From Streptomyces antioxidans (GTDB lineage Bacteria > Actinomycetota > Actinomycetes > Streptomycetales > Streptomycetaceae): a DNA stretch of 47,011 nt. The DNA is taken from positions 1 through 47,011 of the forward strand of contig NZ_LAKD02000039.1 of the NCBI RefSeq assembly GCF_000968685.2, given 5' to 3'. Both the position numbers and the translations under genes were made by a program. This document shows positions 14,913-23,424 of this stretch, piece after piece (position 1 is the first letter of the stretch; every line of letters begins with the position of its first letter). The notes beneath the pieces are model-generated. The model saw only the letters and a list, made by a program, of their open reading frames with translations. It was not told the origin of the DNA and did no database searches.

Positions 14913-16025
14913 TCAGCCCACCATCGCCCGCTCCTCCCCGGAGGGCACCGCGGGCGCGGCCTCGCCCCTGGGCTCGGCCACCCGGTCCCGGGTCCCGCCC
15001 CGGTGGGCGGGGTCGTGGACCTCGCCGACCAGCTTCTCCAGGACGTCCTCCAGGGCCACAAGTCCCAGCACCGTGCCCGACGCGTCGGCGACGGCCGCCA
15101 GATGGGAGGCGGCCCGGCGCATCGCGGTGAGGGCGTCGTCCAGCGGGAGCTCCGCCCGGAGCGTCTCGATGGGATGCCAGAGCCGCTGTGGCACGGCCCG
15201 CTCCGGGAACTCCAGCTCCAGGACGTCCTTCACATGCAGATAGCCCATGAAGGCGCCGCCGGGGCCGCGCACCGGGAAGCGTGAGTAGCCGGTGCGCACG
15301 GTCAGCTCCTCGATCTGCCGGGGGGTGACCGAGGGGTCCACGGTGACCAGGCCCGCCGGGTCCAGCAGGACGTCGGTGACCGGGCGGCTGCCCAGCTCCA
15401 GGGCGTCCGCGAGCCGTTCCTGCTCCCCGGGATCGAGCAGCCCGGCCTGCCGGGAGTCCTCGACCAGATGGGTCAGCTGCTCGCTGGTGAAGACGGCCTC
15501 GATCTCGTCCTTGGGCTCCACCCGGAACAGCCGCAGCACCACCCGGGCGCACGCCCCCAGCAGCGCGGTGACCGGGCGGCACAGCCGCGCGAAGGCGACC
15601 AGCCCGGGGCCGAGCCACAGCGCGGTCTTGTCCGGCGCCGCCATGGCCAGGTTCTTCGGCACCATCTCGCCGATGACCAGGTGGAGGAAGACCACCAGGG
15701 CGAGCGCGATGGCGTAACCGAGCGGATGGATCAGCTGCTCGGGCAGATGAACGGCGTGGAAGACCGGTTCAAGCAGCTCGGCGACGGTCGGCTCGGCGAC
15801 CGCGCCGAGGGTCAGCGAGCAGACGGTGATGCCGAACTGGGCGGCCGCCATCATCTGCGGCAGGTTCTCCAGGCCCGTGAGCACCGTACGAGCGCGCGCG
15901 GAGCCCTCGGCCGCGCGCGGCTCGATCTGGCTGCGGCGCACCGAGACCAGGGCGAACTCGGCGCCCACGAAGAAGCCGTTGGCCAGGACCAGCAGCACGG
16001 CGAAGAGAAGCTGTACCAGGCTCAT
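14913..16025 (-). CDS. CNNM/CBS-domain membrane protein (HlyC/CorC family), second of pair
   Basis: This 370-residue inner-membrane protein has an N-terminal CNNM (DUF21) domain with about four hydrophobic segments (VQLLFAVLLVLANGFFVGAEF at the start, more around 60-140) and two CBS domains at ~190-320. It lacks most of the C-terminal CorC/HlyC domain. The family is linked to magnesium or cobalt efflux; the old name hemolysin is misleading. Its ATG overlaps the stop of the upstream paralog as ATGA, so the two are translationally coupled and may form a heteromer. Confidence 0.92.
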   Translation of the reverse strand: MSLVQLLFAVLLVLANGFFVGAEFALVSVRRSQIEPRAAEGSARARTVLTGLENLPQMMAAAQFGITVCSLTLGAVAEPTVAELLEPVFHAVHLPEQLIHPLGYAIALALVVFLHLVIGEMVPKNLAMAAPDKTALWLGPGLVAFARLCRPVTALLGACARVVLRLFRVEPKDEIEAVFTSEQLTHLVEDSRQAGLLDPGEQERLADALELGSRPVTDVLLDPAGLVTVDPSVTPRQIEELTVRTGYSRFPVRGPGGAFMGYLHVKDVLELEFPERAVPQRLWHPIETLRAELPLDDALTAMRRAASHLAAVADASGTVLGLVALEDVLEKLVGEVHDPAHRGGTRDRVAEPRGEAAPAVPSGEERAMVG

Positions 16026-17398
16026 CGTCCGTCCGCCTTCCCGGCCACGGCGTGGGCAGTCATCTGGACGGACGGCGTACCCGGCTTCGTACGGACGATG
16101 CGCACCAGCTCCGCCCGGTGGTGGCCGACCTGCCGGACGGCCAGCTTCCAGCCGGGCAGCTCGGCGATATCGCCGGGGGCGGGGATCCGCGCCAGCAGAT
16201 CGGCCACCAGCCCGGCCACGGTCTCGTACGGCCCGTCGGGCACGTCGAGGCCGATCCGGCGCAGGGTGTCGACGCGGCAGCCGCCGTCGGCGTCCCATAC
16301 GGGGCGGCCGTCCTCGGTGAGGGCCTGCACCAGGTCGGGGGTCTCCGCGGTCTCGTCGTCGTGCTCGTCGCGCACCTCGCCGACCAGCTCCTCGACGATG
16401 TCCTCCAGGGTGACCACACCGGCCGTGCCGCCGTACTCGTCGACGACCACGGCTATCGGCTGCTCGCTGCGCAGCTGCTCCAGCAGCGGCTGGACCGGCA
16501 GCGTCTCGGGGACCAGCACCGGGGGCTGGGCGATCCGGCTGACGGGGGTGCGCAGCCGGTCGTCCGACGGCACCGCGAGGGCGTCCTTGAGGTGCACCAT
16601 CCCGATGACCTCGTCAAGCCGGTCGCGGTAGACGGGGAAGCGGGACAGCCCGGTGGCCCGGGTGAGATTGAGCACGTCCACGGCGGTCGCCGTGGAGTGC
16701 AGCGCGCTGACCCGCACCCGCGGGGTCATCACATGCTGGGCGGTCAGCTCGCCCAGCGAGAGGGTGCGGACGAACAGGTCGGCCGTGTCCTGCTCGAGCG
16801 CGCCGGCCCGCGCCGAGTGACGGGCGAGCGAGACCAGCTCACCGGGGGTGCGGGCGGAGGCCAGCTCCTCGGTGGGCTCCACGCCCAGCGCCCGCACCAG
16901 CCGGTTGGCCACGGTGTTGAGCAGGGCGATCACGGGCCGGAAGAAGCGGGCGAAGGCGTACTGCGGGCCCGCGACGAAGCGGGCGACCTGCAGCGGCCGG
17001 GAGACCGCCCAGTTCTTGGGCACCAGCTCGCCGATGACCATCTGGACGGCGGACGCCAGCAGCATGCCGAGCACGATGGCGACGCCGGGGACGGCGCCGT
17101 GCGGCAGTCCGACCGCTTCCAGCGGCGCGGTCAGCAGATGGCCGAGCGCGGGCTCGGCCAGCATGCCGACGATCAGCGAGGTGATGGTGATGCCCAGCTG
17201 GGTGCCGGAGAGCTGGAAGGACAGCTCGCGCAGCGCCTCGACGACGGTACGGGCGCGCTTGTCGCCCTCGTCTGCGGCTCGCTCGGCGTCCGGCCGCTCG
17301 ACGGTGACCAGGCCGAATTCGGCGGCCACGAAGAAGCCGTTGGCGAGGATCAGGACGAGTGCCGCGGACAGCAACAGGAGGGCCAGGGTGATGCTCAT
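16022..17398 (-). CDS. CNNM/CBS/CorC-type membrane protein (HlyC/CorC family), first of pair
   Basis: This 458-residue protein is the complete paralog: CNNM domain (residues 1-~180, starting with a hydrophobic helix and ANGFFVAAEFGLV), two CBS domains (~200-330) and a C-terminal transporter-associated domain (~345-440). CBS pairs bind nucleotides such as ATP, and the family is associated with divalent-cation transport. It is followed with a 4-base overlap by the shorter copy. Its ATG at 17398 is preceded by AACAGGAGGGCC. Together the two genes form a compact operon. Confidence 0.93.
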   Translation of the reverse strand: MSITLALLLLSAALVLILANGFFVAAEFGLVTVERPDAERAADEGDKRARTVVEALRELSFQLSGTQLGITITSLIVGMLAEPALGHLLTAPLEAVGLPHGAVPGVAIVLGMLLASAVQMVIGELVPKNWAVSRPLQVARFVAGPQYAFARFFRPVIALLNTVANRLVRALGVEPTEELASARTPGELVSLARHSARAGALEQDTADLFVRTLSLGELTAQHVMTPRVRVSALHSTATAVDVLNLTRATGLSRFPVYRDRLDEVIGMVHLKDALAVPSDDRLRTPVSRIAQPPVLVPETLPVQPLLEQLRSEQPIAVVVDEYGGTAGVVTLEDIVEELVGEVRDEHDDETAETPDLVQALTEDGRPVWDADGGCRVDTLRRIGLDVPDGPYETVAGLVADLLARIPAPGDIAELPGWKLAVRQVGHHRAELVRIVRTKPGTPSVQMTAHAVAGKADGR

Positions 17399-17711
17399 GC
17401 CGCCGCCTCGTGGTCGGCGGCGGCGCAGGTACTACAGGACGATCCGTCCATCTGCTGAGGGAGTCACTCCTCGGGTCGCAGGGGAGCCCGCCAGGGGCGC
17501 ACGCGCGCGTGCGCGCTTCAGAGGCGGGGCGGGGCACCGTTCGGCCCCGGCAACAGAGTAATCAAGGATGGGGCGTGACGGGCAGGCCCCTCACGCCGTT
17601 GGAGTGCAGAGCCACGCGTCGGCCGGTTCGTGGGGCCCGCCCGGCAGGGGGCGGAAGCGGACGTAAAGGGGCCGCTCAACACCGCGGGGCCGGGCGGCCC
17701 TGCCGGGCGGC
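17399..17711. other. Intergenic region upstream of the CNNM pair, with Z-DNA-type palindrome
   Basis: These 313 bases hold the promoter of the CNNM operon and the end of the rib-his operon. The main feature is a perfect 18-base palindrome, GCGCACGCGCGCGTGCGC at 17497-17514, in a 20-base purely alternating purine-pyrimidine run. It can form a hairpin or Z-DNA. No coding frame is convincing. Confidence 0.6.
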
Positions 17712-18167
17712 TCAGTCCTTGGCACGGCCCGTCCCGTGCCGCTCGGCGAGGGCGCGCAGGGCCCGCGCGTCGCTGATCGCGTGCGCCTTGGCGATGCCCG
17801 GCTGGATGCCCATCGCGGGCAGGCTGGTGCCGTCGGCGAGGTCCAGATAGACCCAGGGGTCGCCGGGGCGCAGATTCACCCGGAGCACCTCGGCCCACTC
17901 CAGCCGGCGCTTGGTGGTGAGGTTGACCACGGTCACCCCGCCCTCCTCGGCCACCACCTTGGGGCGGCTGAGCAGCATCAGCACCCCGAAGAACAGCAGT
18001 CCGGTGAGGATGAAGCTGGCCCGCTCGCCCGGCCCCAGCCGCTCCAGCAGCAGGGCGACGGCCGTGAGGACGACCAGGACGGCGACACCGACGGTCGTCA
18101 GCACGGCCCGGGTCCTGGTGGGCCGGAAGGTGACGGGCAGGGCGGGGGTGGGCGCGGCGGCGGACAC
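17712..18167 (-). CDS. PH-domain-containing membrane protein
   Basis: This 151-residue protein starts with GTG 18167 after GAGAGG. Residues 20-40 (VLTTVGVAVLVVLTAVALLL) and 50-66 are two transmembrane helices. The rest is a bacterial PH-like domain (VVAEEGGVTVVN, LEWAEVLRVN, WVYLDLADG). It follows hisG by 65 bases on the same strand and is probably the last gene of the rib-his transcript. Its function is unknown. Confidence 0.85.
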   Translation of the reverse strand: MSAAAPTPALPVTFRPTRTRAVLTTVGVAVLVVLTAVALLLERLGPGERASFILTGLLFFGVLMLLSRPKVVAEEGGVTVVNLTTKRRLEWAEVLRVNLRPGDPWVYLDLADGTSLPAMGIQPGIAKAHAISDARALRALAERHGTGRAKD

Positions 18168-18232
18168 GTGGTCGGCCTCTCGGATGGGAGGGAACGGGAT
18201 ACGGGATAGCGGGTGGGGCGACGGGCCGGCCG

Positions 18233-19081
18233 TCAGAGGCGGCAGGCGTGGATGCCGGTGGTGAGGATGGCCCGTGCCCCCAGGTCGTAGAGCTCGTCCA
18301 TGATCCGCTGGGCGTCCTTGGCGGGGACCATCGAGCGGACCGCGACCCAGCCCTCGTGGTGCAGCGGGGAGACGGTGGGCGACTCCAGGCCCGGGGTGAG
18401 CGCCACGGCGCGCTCCACCTGCTCCACCCGGATGTCGTAGTCCATCATCACGTAGCGCCTGGCCACCAGGACGCCCTGCATCCGGCGGAGGAACTGCTGG
18501 ACCTTGGGGTCGTCGCTGGGGTCGCCGGTGCGTCGGATGACGACCGCCTCGGACTCCAGGATGGGCTCGCCGATGATCTCCAGCCCGGCGTTGCGCAGGG
18601 TGGTGCCGGTCTCGACCACATCCGCGATGACCTCGGCGACACCGAGCTGGATGGCGGTCTCCACGGCGCCGTCGAGGTGGACCACGGCGGCGTCCACTCC
18701 GCTGTCGGCGAGGTGCTTGGTGACCAGTCCGGCGAAGGAGGTGGCCACGGTCATCCCGCCGAACTCGCTGACGTCCCTGGCCGTGCCGGGGCGGGTGGCG
18801 TAGCGGAAGGTGGACCCGGCGAAGCCGAGCTGCATGATCTCCTCGGCCTGGGAGCCGGAGTCCAGCAGCAGATCGCGGCCGGTGATGCCGATGTCGAGCC
18901 TGCCGGAACCCACGTAGACGGCGATGTCGCGGGGGCGGAGGAAGAAGAACTCCACCTCGTTCTCCGCGTCGACCAGGACCAGCTCCTTGCGGTCCTTGCG
19001 CTGCCGGTAGCCCGCCTCATGGAGCATCGCCGACGCAGGCTCGGACAGTGAACCCTTGTTGGGGACGGCGATGCGCAGCAT
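18233..19081 (-). CDS. hisG: ATP phosphoribosyltransferase
   Basis: HisG catalyses the first step of histidine synthesis, joining ATP and PRPP. The 282-residue length and C-terminal regulatory domain (last ~75 residues, MMDYDIRVEQVERAVAL onward) mark the long, histidine-inhibited form. The N-terminus LRIAVPNKGSL, the DIGITGRDLL segment and VADVVETGTTLRNAGL are typical. The SD is AAGGAAAG. It follows hisE by 63 bases, a usual actinobacterial pairing. Confidence 0.97.
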   Translation of the reverse strand: MLRIAVPNKGSLSEPASAMLHEAGYRQRKDRKELVLVDAENEVEFFFLRPRDIAVYVGSGRLDIGITGRDLLLDSGSQAEEIMQLGFAGSTFRYATRPGTARDVSEFGGMTVATSFAGLVTKHLADSGVDAAVVHLDGAVETAIQLGVAEVIADVVETGTTLRNAGLEIIGEPILESEAVVIRRTGDPSDDPKVQQFLRRMQGVLVARRYVMMDYDIRVEQVERAVALTPGLESPTVSPLHHEGWVAVRSMVPAKDAQRIMDELYDLGARAILTTGIHACRL

Positions 19082-19144
19082 GAGTGCTCTTTCCTTACTT
19101 CGGTGGCTCGGTGGCTCGGTGGCCGGGGCGGCTGGCGGTGGTGT

Positions 19145-19429
19145 TCAGAGATGGGCGTAGACGTCGTCGAGGGTCAGCCCCTTGGCGACCATCATCACCT
19201 GAAGGTGGTACAGGAGCTGGGAGATCTCCTCGGCGGTCGCCTCGTCGCTCTCGTACTCGGCGGCCATCCACACCTCGGCGGCCTCCTCCACGACCTTCTT
19301 GCCGATGGTGTGCACACCGGAGTGGACCAGCTCGGCGGTGCGGGAGGTGGCGGGGTCGGCCGTGGCGGCCTTCTGCTGGAGCTCGGCGAAGAGCTCCTCG
19401 AACGTCTTCTTGGGCATCGTGTCCGTCAT
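19145..19429 (-). CDS. hisE: Phosphoribosyl-ATP pyrophosphatase
   Basis: HisE removes pyrophosphate from the HisG product in histidine synthesis. The 94-residue size is normal for a separate HisE. The MazG-like motif GKKVVEEAAEVWMAAEYES, with its metal-binding glutamates, and EEISQLLYHLQVMM are diagnostic. An alternative start at 19417 (MPKKTF) would remove four residues. It lies 24 bases after ribH and just before hisG. Confidence 0.97.
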   Translation of the reverse strand: MTDTMPKKTFEELFAELQQKAATADPATSRTAELVHSGVHTIGKKVVEEAAEVWMAAEYESDEATAEEISQLLYHLQVMMVAKGLTLDDVYAHL

Positions 19430-19453
19430 CCTACTTGGGTCGTGCGACGCCCC

Positions 19454-19939
19454 TCAGCGCCAGGGTTCGGCGACCGAGCGCAGGGTGGTGGCGGTGGCGA
19501 CGGCCGCGGTGACCGCCTCGTGGCCCTTGTCCTCGCTGGAGCCCGCGATCCCGGCCCGGTCCAGGGCCTGCTCCTCGGTGTCGCAGGTCAGCACGCCGAA
19601 GCCGATGGGCACGCCGGTGTCCACGCTGACCTGGGTCAGCCCCTGGGTGACGCCCTGGCACACATAGTCGAAGTGCGGGGTGCCGCCGCGGATGACCACG
19701 CCCAGGGCCACGATCGCGTCGTAGCCGCGGCCCGCGAGCACCTTGGCGACCACCGGCAGTTCGAAGCTGCCCGGCACCCGCAGCACGGTGGGCCCGTCGA
19801 TGCCGAGCTCGCCCAGCGCGCGCAGGGCGCCGTCGAGCAGCCCGTCCATCACCTGCTCGTGCCACTGTGCGGCGATGACGGCGACGCGCAGGTCCCCGCA
19901 GCTCTTCACGGACAGTTCGGGGGCGCCCTTACCGCTCAC
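19454..19939 (-). CDS. ribH: 6,7-dimethyl-8-ribityllumazine synthase
   Basis: RibH joins the ribityl-pyrimidine with the four-carbon phosphate in the next-to-last step of riboflavin synthesis and usually assembles into 60-mer or pentameric shells. At 161 residues it is normal length. VPGSFELPVVAK, GVVIRGGTPHFDYVC (with the catalytic His in HFDYV), GVLTCDTEEQALDRAG and GHEAV are all family signatures. The GTG start at 19939 follows GAGGAGAGAC. It lies between ribBA and hisE. Confidence 0.97.
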   Translation of the reverse strand: MSGKGAPELSVKSCGDLRVAVIAAQWHEQVMDGLLDGALRALGELGIDGPTVLRVPGSFELPVVAKVLAGRGYDAIVALGVVIRGGTPHFDYVCQGVTQGLTQVSVDTGVPIGFGVLTCDTEEQALDRAGIAGSSEDKGHEAVTAAVATATTLRSVAEPWR

Positions 19940-20001
19940 GTCTCTCCTCGGTGTTTCTGGTGTTTCTGGTGTTCCGGTGGTGCTTCTGTGGTGGTGGGTG
20001 G

Positions 20002-21384
20002 CTACTGGTTGCCGCAGGCCGACATGGGTTCGGCGCGCTCGCCGTCCAGCCAGGGCAGGTCGTGCCCCATCCGGTCCCGCTTGGTGCGGAGGTAGCGGAG
20101 GTTGTGCTCCCCGGCCTGGACGGGCATCGGCTCCCGGCCGGTGACCCGCAGCCCGTGGCGCACCAGCGCCGTGGTCTTCTCGGGGTTGTTGGTCATCAGC
20201 CGCAGCGAGCGCACGCCGAGGTCGGCGAGGATCTCCGCACCCGCGGCGTAGTCCCGCGCGTCGGCGGGCAGGCCGAGCTCCAGATTGGCGTCCAGGGTGT
20301 CCCGGCCCAGCTCCTGCAGCTCGTACGCGCGCAGCTTGGACAGCAGGCCGATACCGCGCCCCTCATGGCCGCGCAGATACAGCACGATGCCCCGGCCCTC
20401 GGCGGTGACCCGCTCCAGAGCGGCGTGCAGCTGGGGGCCGCAGTCGCAGCGCAGCGAGTGGAAGACATCGCCGGTGAGGCATTCGGAGTGGACGCGGACC
20501 AGCACGTCCTCGCCGTCCTTGAGGTCGCCCTGAACCAGCGCGATGTGCTCGACGCCGTCGGTCGCGCGGTAGCCGTACGCCCGGAAGTCGCCGAAGGCGG
20601 TGGGCAGCCGGGTCTCGGCCTCCCGCCGCACCAGCGGCTCGGCGGGCTTGCGGTACGCGATCAGATCGGCGATGGAGACGATCGCCAGGTCGTGCTTGTG
20701 GGCGAAGGCGACCAGGTCGGGCAGGCGCAGCATGGCGCCGTCCTCCCCCGCGATCTCGCAGATCACGGCCGCCGGGCGCAGTCCGGCCAGCCGGGCGAGG
20801 TCGACCCCGGCCTCGGTGTGGCCGTCGCGCTCGAGCACCCCGCCCGGGCGGGCGCGCAGCGGGAAGATGTGGCCGGGACGTACGAGGTCGCCGGGGGCGG
20901 TGGCCGGGTCGGCCAGCAGCCGCAGGGTGGTGGCCCGGTCGGCGGCGGAGATTCCGGTGCTGACGCCGTGTTCGGCGGTGGCGTCGACCGAGACGGTGAA
21001 GGCGGTCCGCATGGACTCGGTGTTCTCCTCGACCATCTGCGGAAGCCGCAGCCGGTCGAGGTCGGCGGGGTCCATGGGCGCGCAGATGAGCCCCCGGCAC
21101 TCGTTCATCATGAAGGCGACGATCTCGGGGGTGATCGTCTCGGCGGCGGCGACGAGGTCGCCCTCGTTCTCCCGGTCCTCGTCGTCCACGACGACCACGG
21201 GGCGGCCCGCGGCGATGTCGGCGATGGCGCGCTCGATGGGGTCCAGCGCCAGTTCGTCGGGCCAGTGCGCGGCTCGCAGGGGGGCGGCGGGGCCGCCGCT
21301 GGGGGAGGCGGCCGGTCCGCCGTGGGGGGAGGCGGCCGGTCCGCTGCTGGGATGCGGTTCGGTCACCGCGTATGCCTCACTCAT
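20002..21384 (-). CDS. ribBA: Bifunctional DHBP synthase / GTP cyclohydrolase II
   Basis: This 460-residue enzyme makes both riboflavin precursors. The N-terminal half (residues ~50-250) is the 3,4-dihydroxy-2-butanone-4-phosphate synthase, with DDEDRENEGDL and MNECRGLICAP. The C-terminal half is GTP cyclohydrolase II, with zinc ligands in HSECLTGDVF and LRCDCG, and HEGRGIGLLSK. The first ~45 residues hold a Gly-Pro-Ala repeat (GPAASPHGGPAASPSGGPAA) not needed by the family. The start ATG (SD AAGGAGG) overlaps the ribE stop by 8 bases. Some Streptomyces carry a pnuC gene between ribE and ribBA; it is absent here. Confidence 0.96.
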   Translation of the reverse strand: MSEAYAVTEPHPSSGPAASPHGGPAASPSGGPAAPLRAAHWPDELALDPIERAIADIAAGRPVVVVDDEDRENEGDLVAAAETITPEIVAFMMNECRGLICAPMDPADLDRLRLPQMVEENTESMRTAFTVSVDATAEHGVSTGISAADRATTLRLLADPATAPGDLVRPGHIFPLRARPGGVLERDGHTEAGVDLARLAGLRPAAVICEIAGEDGAMLRLPDLVAFAHKHDLAIVSIADLIAYRKPAEPLVRREAETRLPTAFGDFRAYGYRATDGVEHIALVQGDLKDGEDVLVRVHSECLTGDVFHSLRCDCGPQLHAALERVTAEGRGIVLYLRGHEGRGIGLLSKLRAYELQELGRDTLDANLELGLPADARDYAAGAEILADLGVRSLRLMTNNPEKTTALVRHGLRVTGREPMPVQAGEHNLRYLRTKRDRMGHDLPWLDGERAEPMSACGNQ

Positions 21385-22015
21385 GAGATGTGGCCTCCTT
21401 GTCCTGCGTGCCGTTGTCGCGTCCCAGCAGCCGCTCGACGTATTTGGCGAGTACGTCCACCTCGAGGTTGACCGGGTCCCCGGCCTGTTTGACCCCGAGC
21501 GTGGTGAGCGCGAGGGTCGTCGGGATGAGGCTGACGGTGAAGTAGTCGGGGCCCGCGTCCACGACGGTGAGGCTGATGCCGTCCACCGTGATGGAGCCCT
21601 TCTCGACGACGTAGCGGCTGAGTTCGGCGGGCAGCGAGATCTTCACGATCTCCCAGTGCTCGGAGAGCTTGCGCTCCACGATGGCGCCGGTGCCGTCCAC
21701 ATGGCCCTGCACGATGTGGCCGCCGAGCCGCCCGCCCAGCGCCATCGGGCGCTCCAGGTTGACCCGGGAGCCGATGTCGAGCGCGCCGAGGCTGGAGCGG
21801 TTCAGGGTCTCGGCCATCACATCGGCGCCGAACCGGGTGCCCTCCGCGTCCTCGGTGATGTCGACGACGGTGAGACAGACGCCGTTGACGGCGATGGAGT
21901 CGCCGTGCTTCGCCCCTTCGGCGACGACGGGGCCGCGTACCTGGAAACGGGACGCGTCGCCCAGGTGCTCGATGGCGACGATCTCACCCAGTTCTTCGAC
22001 AATTCCGGTGAACAC
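21377..22015 (-). CDS. ribE: Riboflavin synthase alpha chain
   Basis: This enzyme dismutates two lumazine molecules into riboflavin in the last pathway step. The 212 residues contain the two internally homologous beta-barrels: MFTGIVEELG with GDSIAVNGVCLTVV in the first, and HIVQGHVDGTG with GSITVDGISLTVV in the second. The GTG start at 22015 follows GAGGAG, two bases after the ribD stop. It overlaps ribBA by 8 bases. The name ribE follows actinobacterial usage; it is called ribC in E. coli. Confidence 0.96.
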   Translation of the reverse strand: MFTGIVEELGEIVAIEHLGDASRFQVRGPVVAEGAKHGDSIAVNGVCLTVVDITEDAEGTRFGADVMAETLNRSSLGALDIGSRVNLERPMALGGRLGGHIVQGHVDGTGAIVERKLSEHWEIVKISLPAELSRYVVEKGSITVDGISLTVVDAGPDYFTVSLIPTTLALTTLGVKQAGDPVNLEVDVLAKYVERLLGRDNGTQDKEATSHE

Positions 22016-22016
22016 T

Positions 22017-23138
22017 TCAGTTCTCCTCGGCTGGGTCGGTGGCGGAAAGGGGCACGGGTACGGGCACGGCGGTGATGCGCAGATCGGGACCGAGCCGGGT
22101 CACATCGGCCGTCTCGAGGCGCAACGCCTGCGTGATGGTGGTGATTCCGGCGTCGGCGAGGGCGGCGGGGCCCGCGCCGAGCAGGACGGGGGCGAGATAG
22201 CCGACGACCTTGTCGACAGCGTCCGCGGCGAGGAACGCCCCGGCGAGGGTGGGCCCGCCCTCCAGCAGGACGGAGCGCACCCCGCGGCCGTGCAGCTCGG
22301 CCAGGAGCGCGGGGATCCGGAGCCCGGTTTCCGCGCGCGGCAGCCTTACGGTCTCCACGCCGGGCCGCCGCGGCAGATGGGCGATGCCCGCGTCCTCGGC
22401 GACGGCGATCAGCGTGGGCGCGGCGCCGTCCAGGACCCGGGCGCCGGGCTTGATGGTGGCGCCCGTGTCCACGACGATCCGCAGCGGCTGGGTGGCGCCC
22501 TCCTGGTCACGTACGGCCAAGTGGGGATCGTCGGCGCGCAGGGTGCCGGAGCCGACGACGACGGCGTCGGCCTCCGCGCGCAGCCGGTGCACATCGGCGC
22601 GGGACTCGGCGGAGGTGATCCAGCGGCTGGTGCCGTCGGCGGCGGCGCTGCGGCCGTCCAGGGTCGCGGCGAACTTCCACAGCACGAAGGGGCGGCCACG
22701 GCGCATCGCGGTCAGCCACGGCTCGTTGACCGCCTCGGCCTCGTCGGCCAGCAGCCCGGCCTCGGCCTCGACCCCGGCGGCGGCGAGGGTGGCCGCGCCG
22801 CCCGTGGCCTGGGCGGTGGGGTCGGCGACGGCGTAGTGGACGCGGGAGATCCCGGCGGCGATCAGCGCCTGCGAGCAGGGACCGGTGCGGCCGGTGTGGT
22901 CGCAGGGCTCGAGGGTGACGAGGGCGGTGCCGCCGCGGGCCCGCTCCCCCGCCGCGCGCAGCGCGTGGACCTCGGCGTGCGGGCCGCCGGCCCGCTGGTG
23001 CCAGCCCTCGCCGACGACGCGGCCGCCCGTGTCGAGGACGACGCAGCCGACGACGGGGTTGGGGCTGGTGTGGCCGAGGCCGCGGGCGGCGAGCGCGATG
23101 GCACGGCGCATCGCTCGGGCTTCGGCTGCGGTGGCCAC
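22017..23138 (-). CDS. ribD: Bifunctional riboflavin deaminase/reductase
   Basis: RibD deaminates and then reduces the pyrimidine intermediate of riboflavin synthesis. The N-terminal deaminase (residues ~1-145) has zinc-binding HAEVHAL and EPCDHTGRTGPC. The C-terminal reductase begins around RPFVLWKFAATLDGR and ends with VLLEGGPTLAG. The length of 373 residues is normal. The start is GTG 23138 with AGGAGG seven bases away; longer open frames upstream are not RibD. It is the first gene behind the FMN riboswitch. Confidence 0.96.
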   Translation of the reverse strand: MATAAEARAMRRAIALAARGLGHTSPNPVVGCVVLDTGGRVVGEGWHQRAGGPHAEVHALRAAGERARGGTALVTLEPCDHTGRTGPCSQALIAAGISRVHYAVADPTAQATGGAATLAAAGVEAEAGLLADEAEAVNEPWLTAMRRGRPFVLWKFAATLDGRSAAADGTSRWITSAESRADVHRLRAEADAVVVGSGTLRADDPHLAVRDQEGATQPLRIVVDTGATIKPGARVLDGAAPTLIAVAEDAGIAHLPRRPGVETVRLPRAETGLRIPALLAELHGRGVRSVLLEGGPTLAGAFLAADAVDKVVGYLAPVLLGAGPAALADAGITTITQALRLETADVTRLGPDLRITAVPVPVPLSATDPAEEN

Positions 23139-23297
23139 CGGGTCCTCCTGCCTCTTACGGGCACGGACTCCGGGGCGTCGAGATGACCTGGAAGCGGAAA
23201 CGCCGCCGCCAGCACGCCGGGATCAGCGAAGCGTCCGCCATCCCGCATGCGCGAGAACGGACCGCCGAGGCGACGCACCGGTGATGTCGCTACCGCC
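23139..23297 (-). promoter_or_regulatory. Long leader between FMN aptamer and ribD, with possible 28-residue uORF
   Basis: About 160 bases separate the aptamer from ribD. No clear intrinsic terminator with U-tract is visible. An ATG at 23241 opens a 28-codon frame (MADASLIPACWRRRFRF...) ending in TAA at 23155-23157, 16 bases before the ribD start; its SD is weak. The expression platform therefore remains unclear. Confidence 0.35.
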
Positions 23298-23424
23298 GCG
23301 CACTGCCTCCCATCCGGACTTTCACCGTCGGTCCAGGAATTTCACCTGGTCAACCGGCCGCTGGCGGCGGACGGGTCGCGGACTGTAACCGCCGGTTCGG
23401 ATTTTCACCGACCCCGGAGTGCGC
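23298..23424 (-). promoter_or_regulatory. FMN riboswitch (RFN element) upstream of ribD
   Basis: The minus strand shows the conserved FMN aptamer. Closing stem P1 is GCGCACT (23424-23418) with AGTGCGC (23304-23298). Conserved loops are GGTGAAAATCCG, ACCGGCGGTTACAGTCCGCGACC, CCTGGACCGACGGTGAAAGTCCGGATGGGAGG, in the right order. It binds FMN and represses the riboflavin genes when FMN is abundant. It precedes the ribD-ribE-ribBA-ribH operon, and possibly hisE and hisG if they are cotranscribed. Confidence 0.96.
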
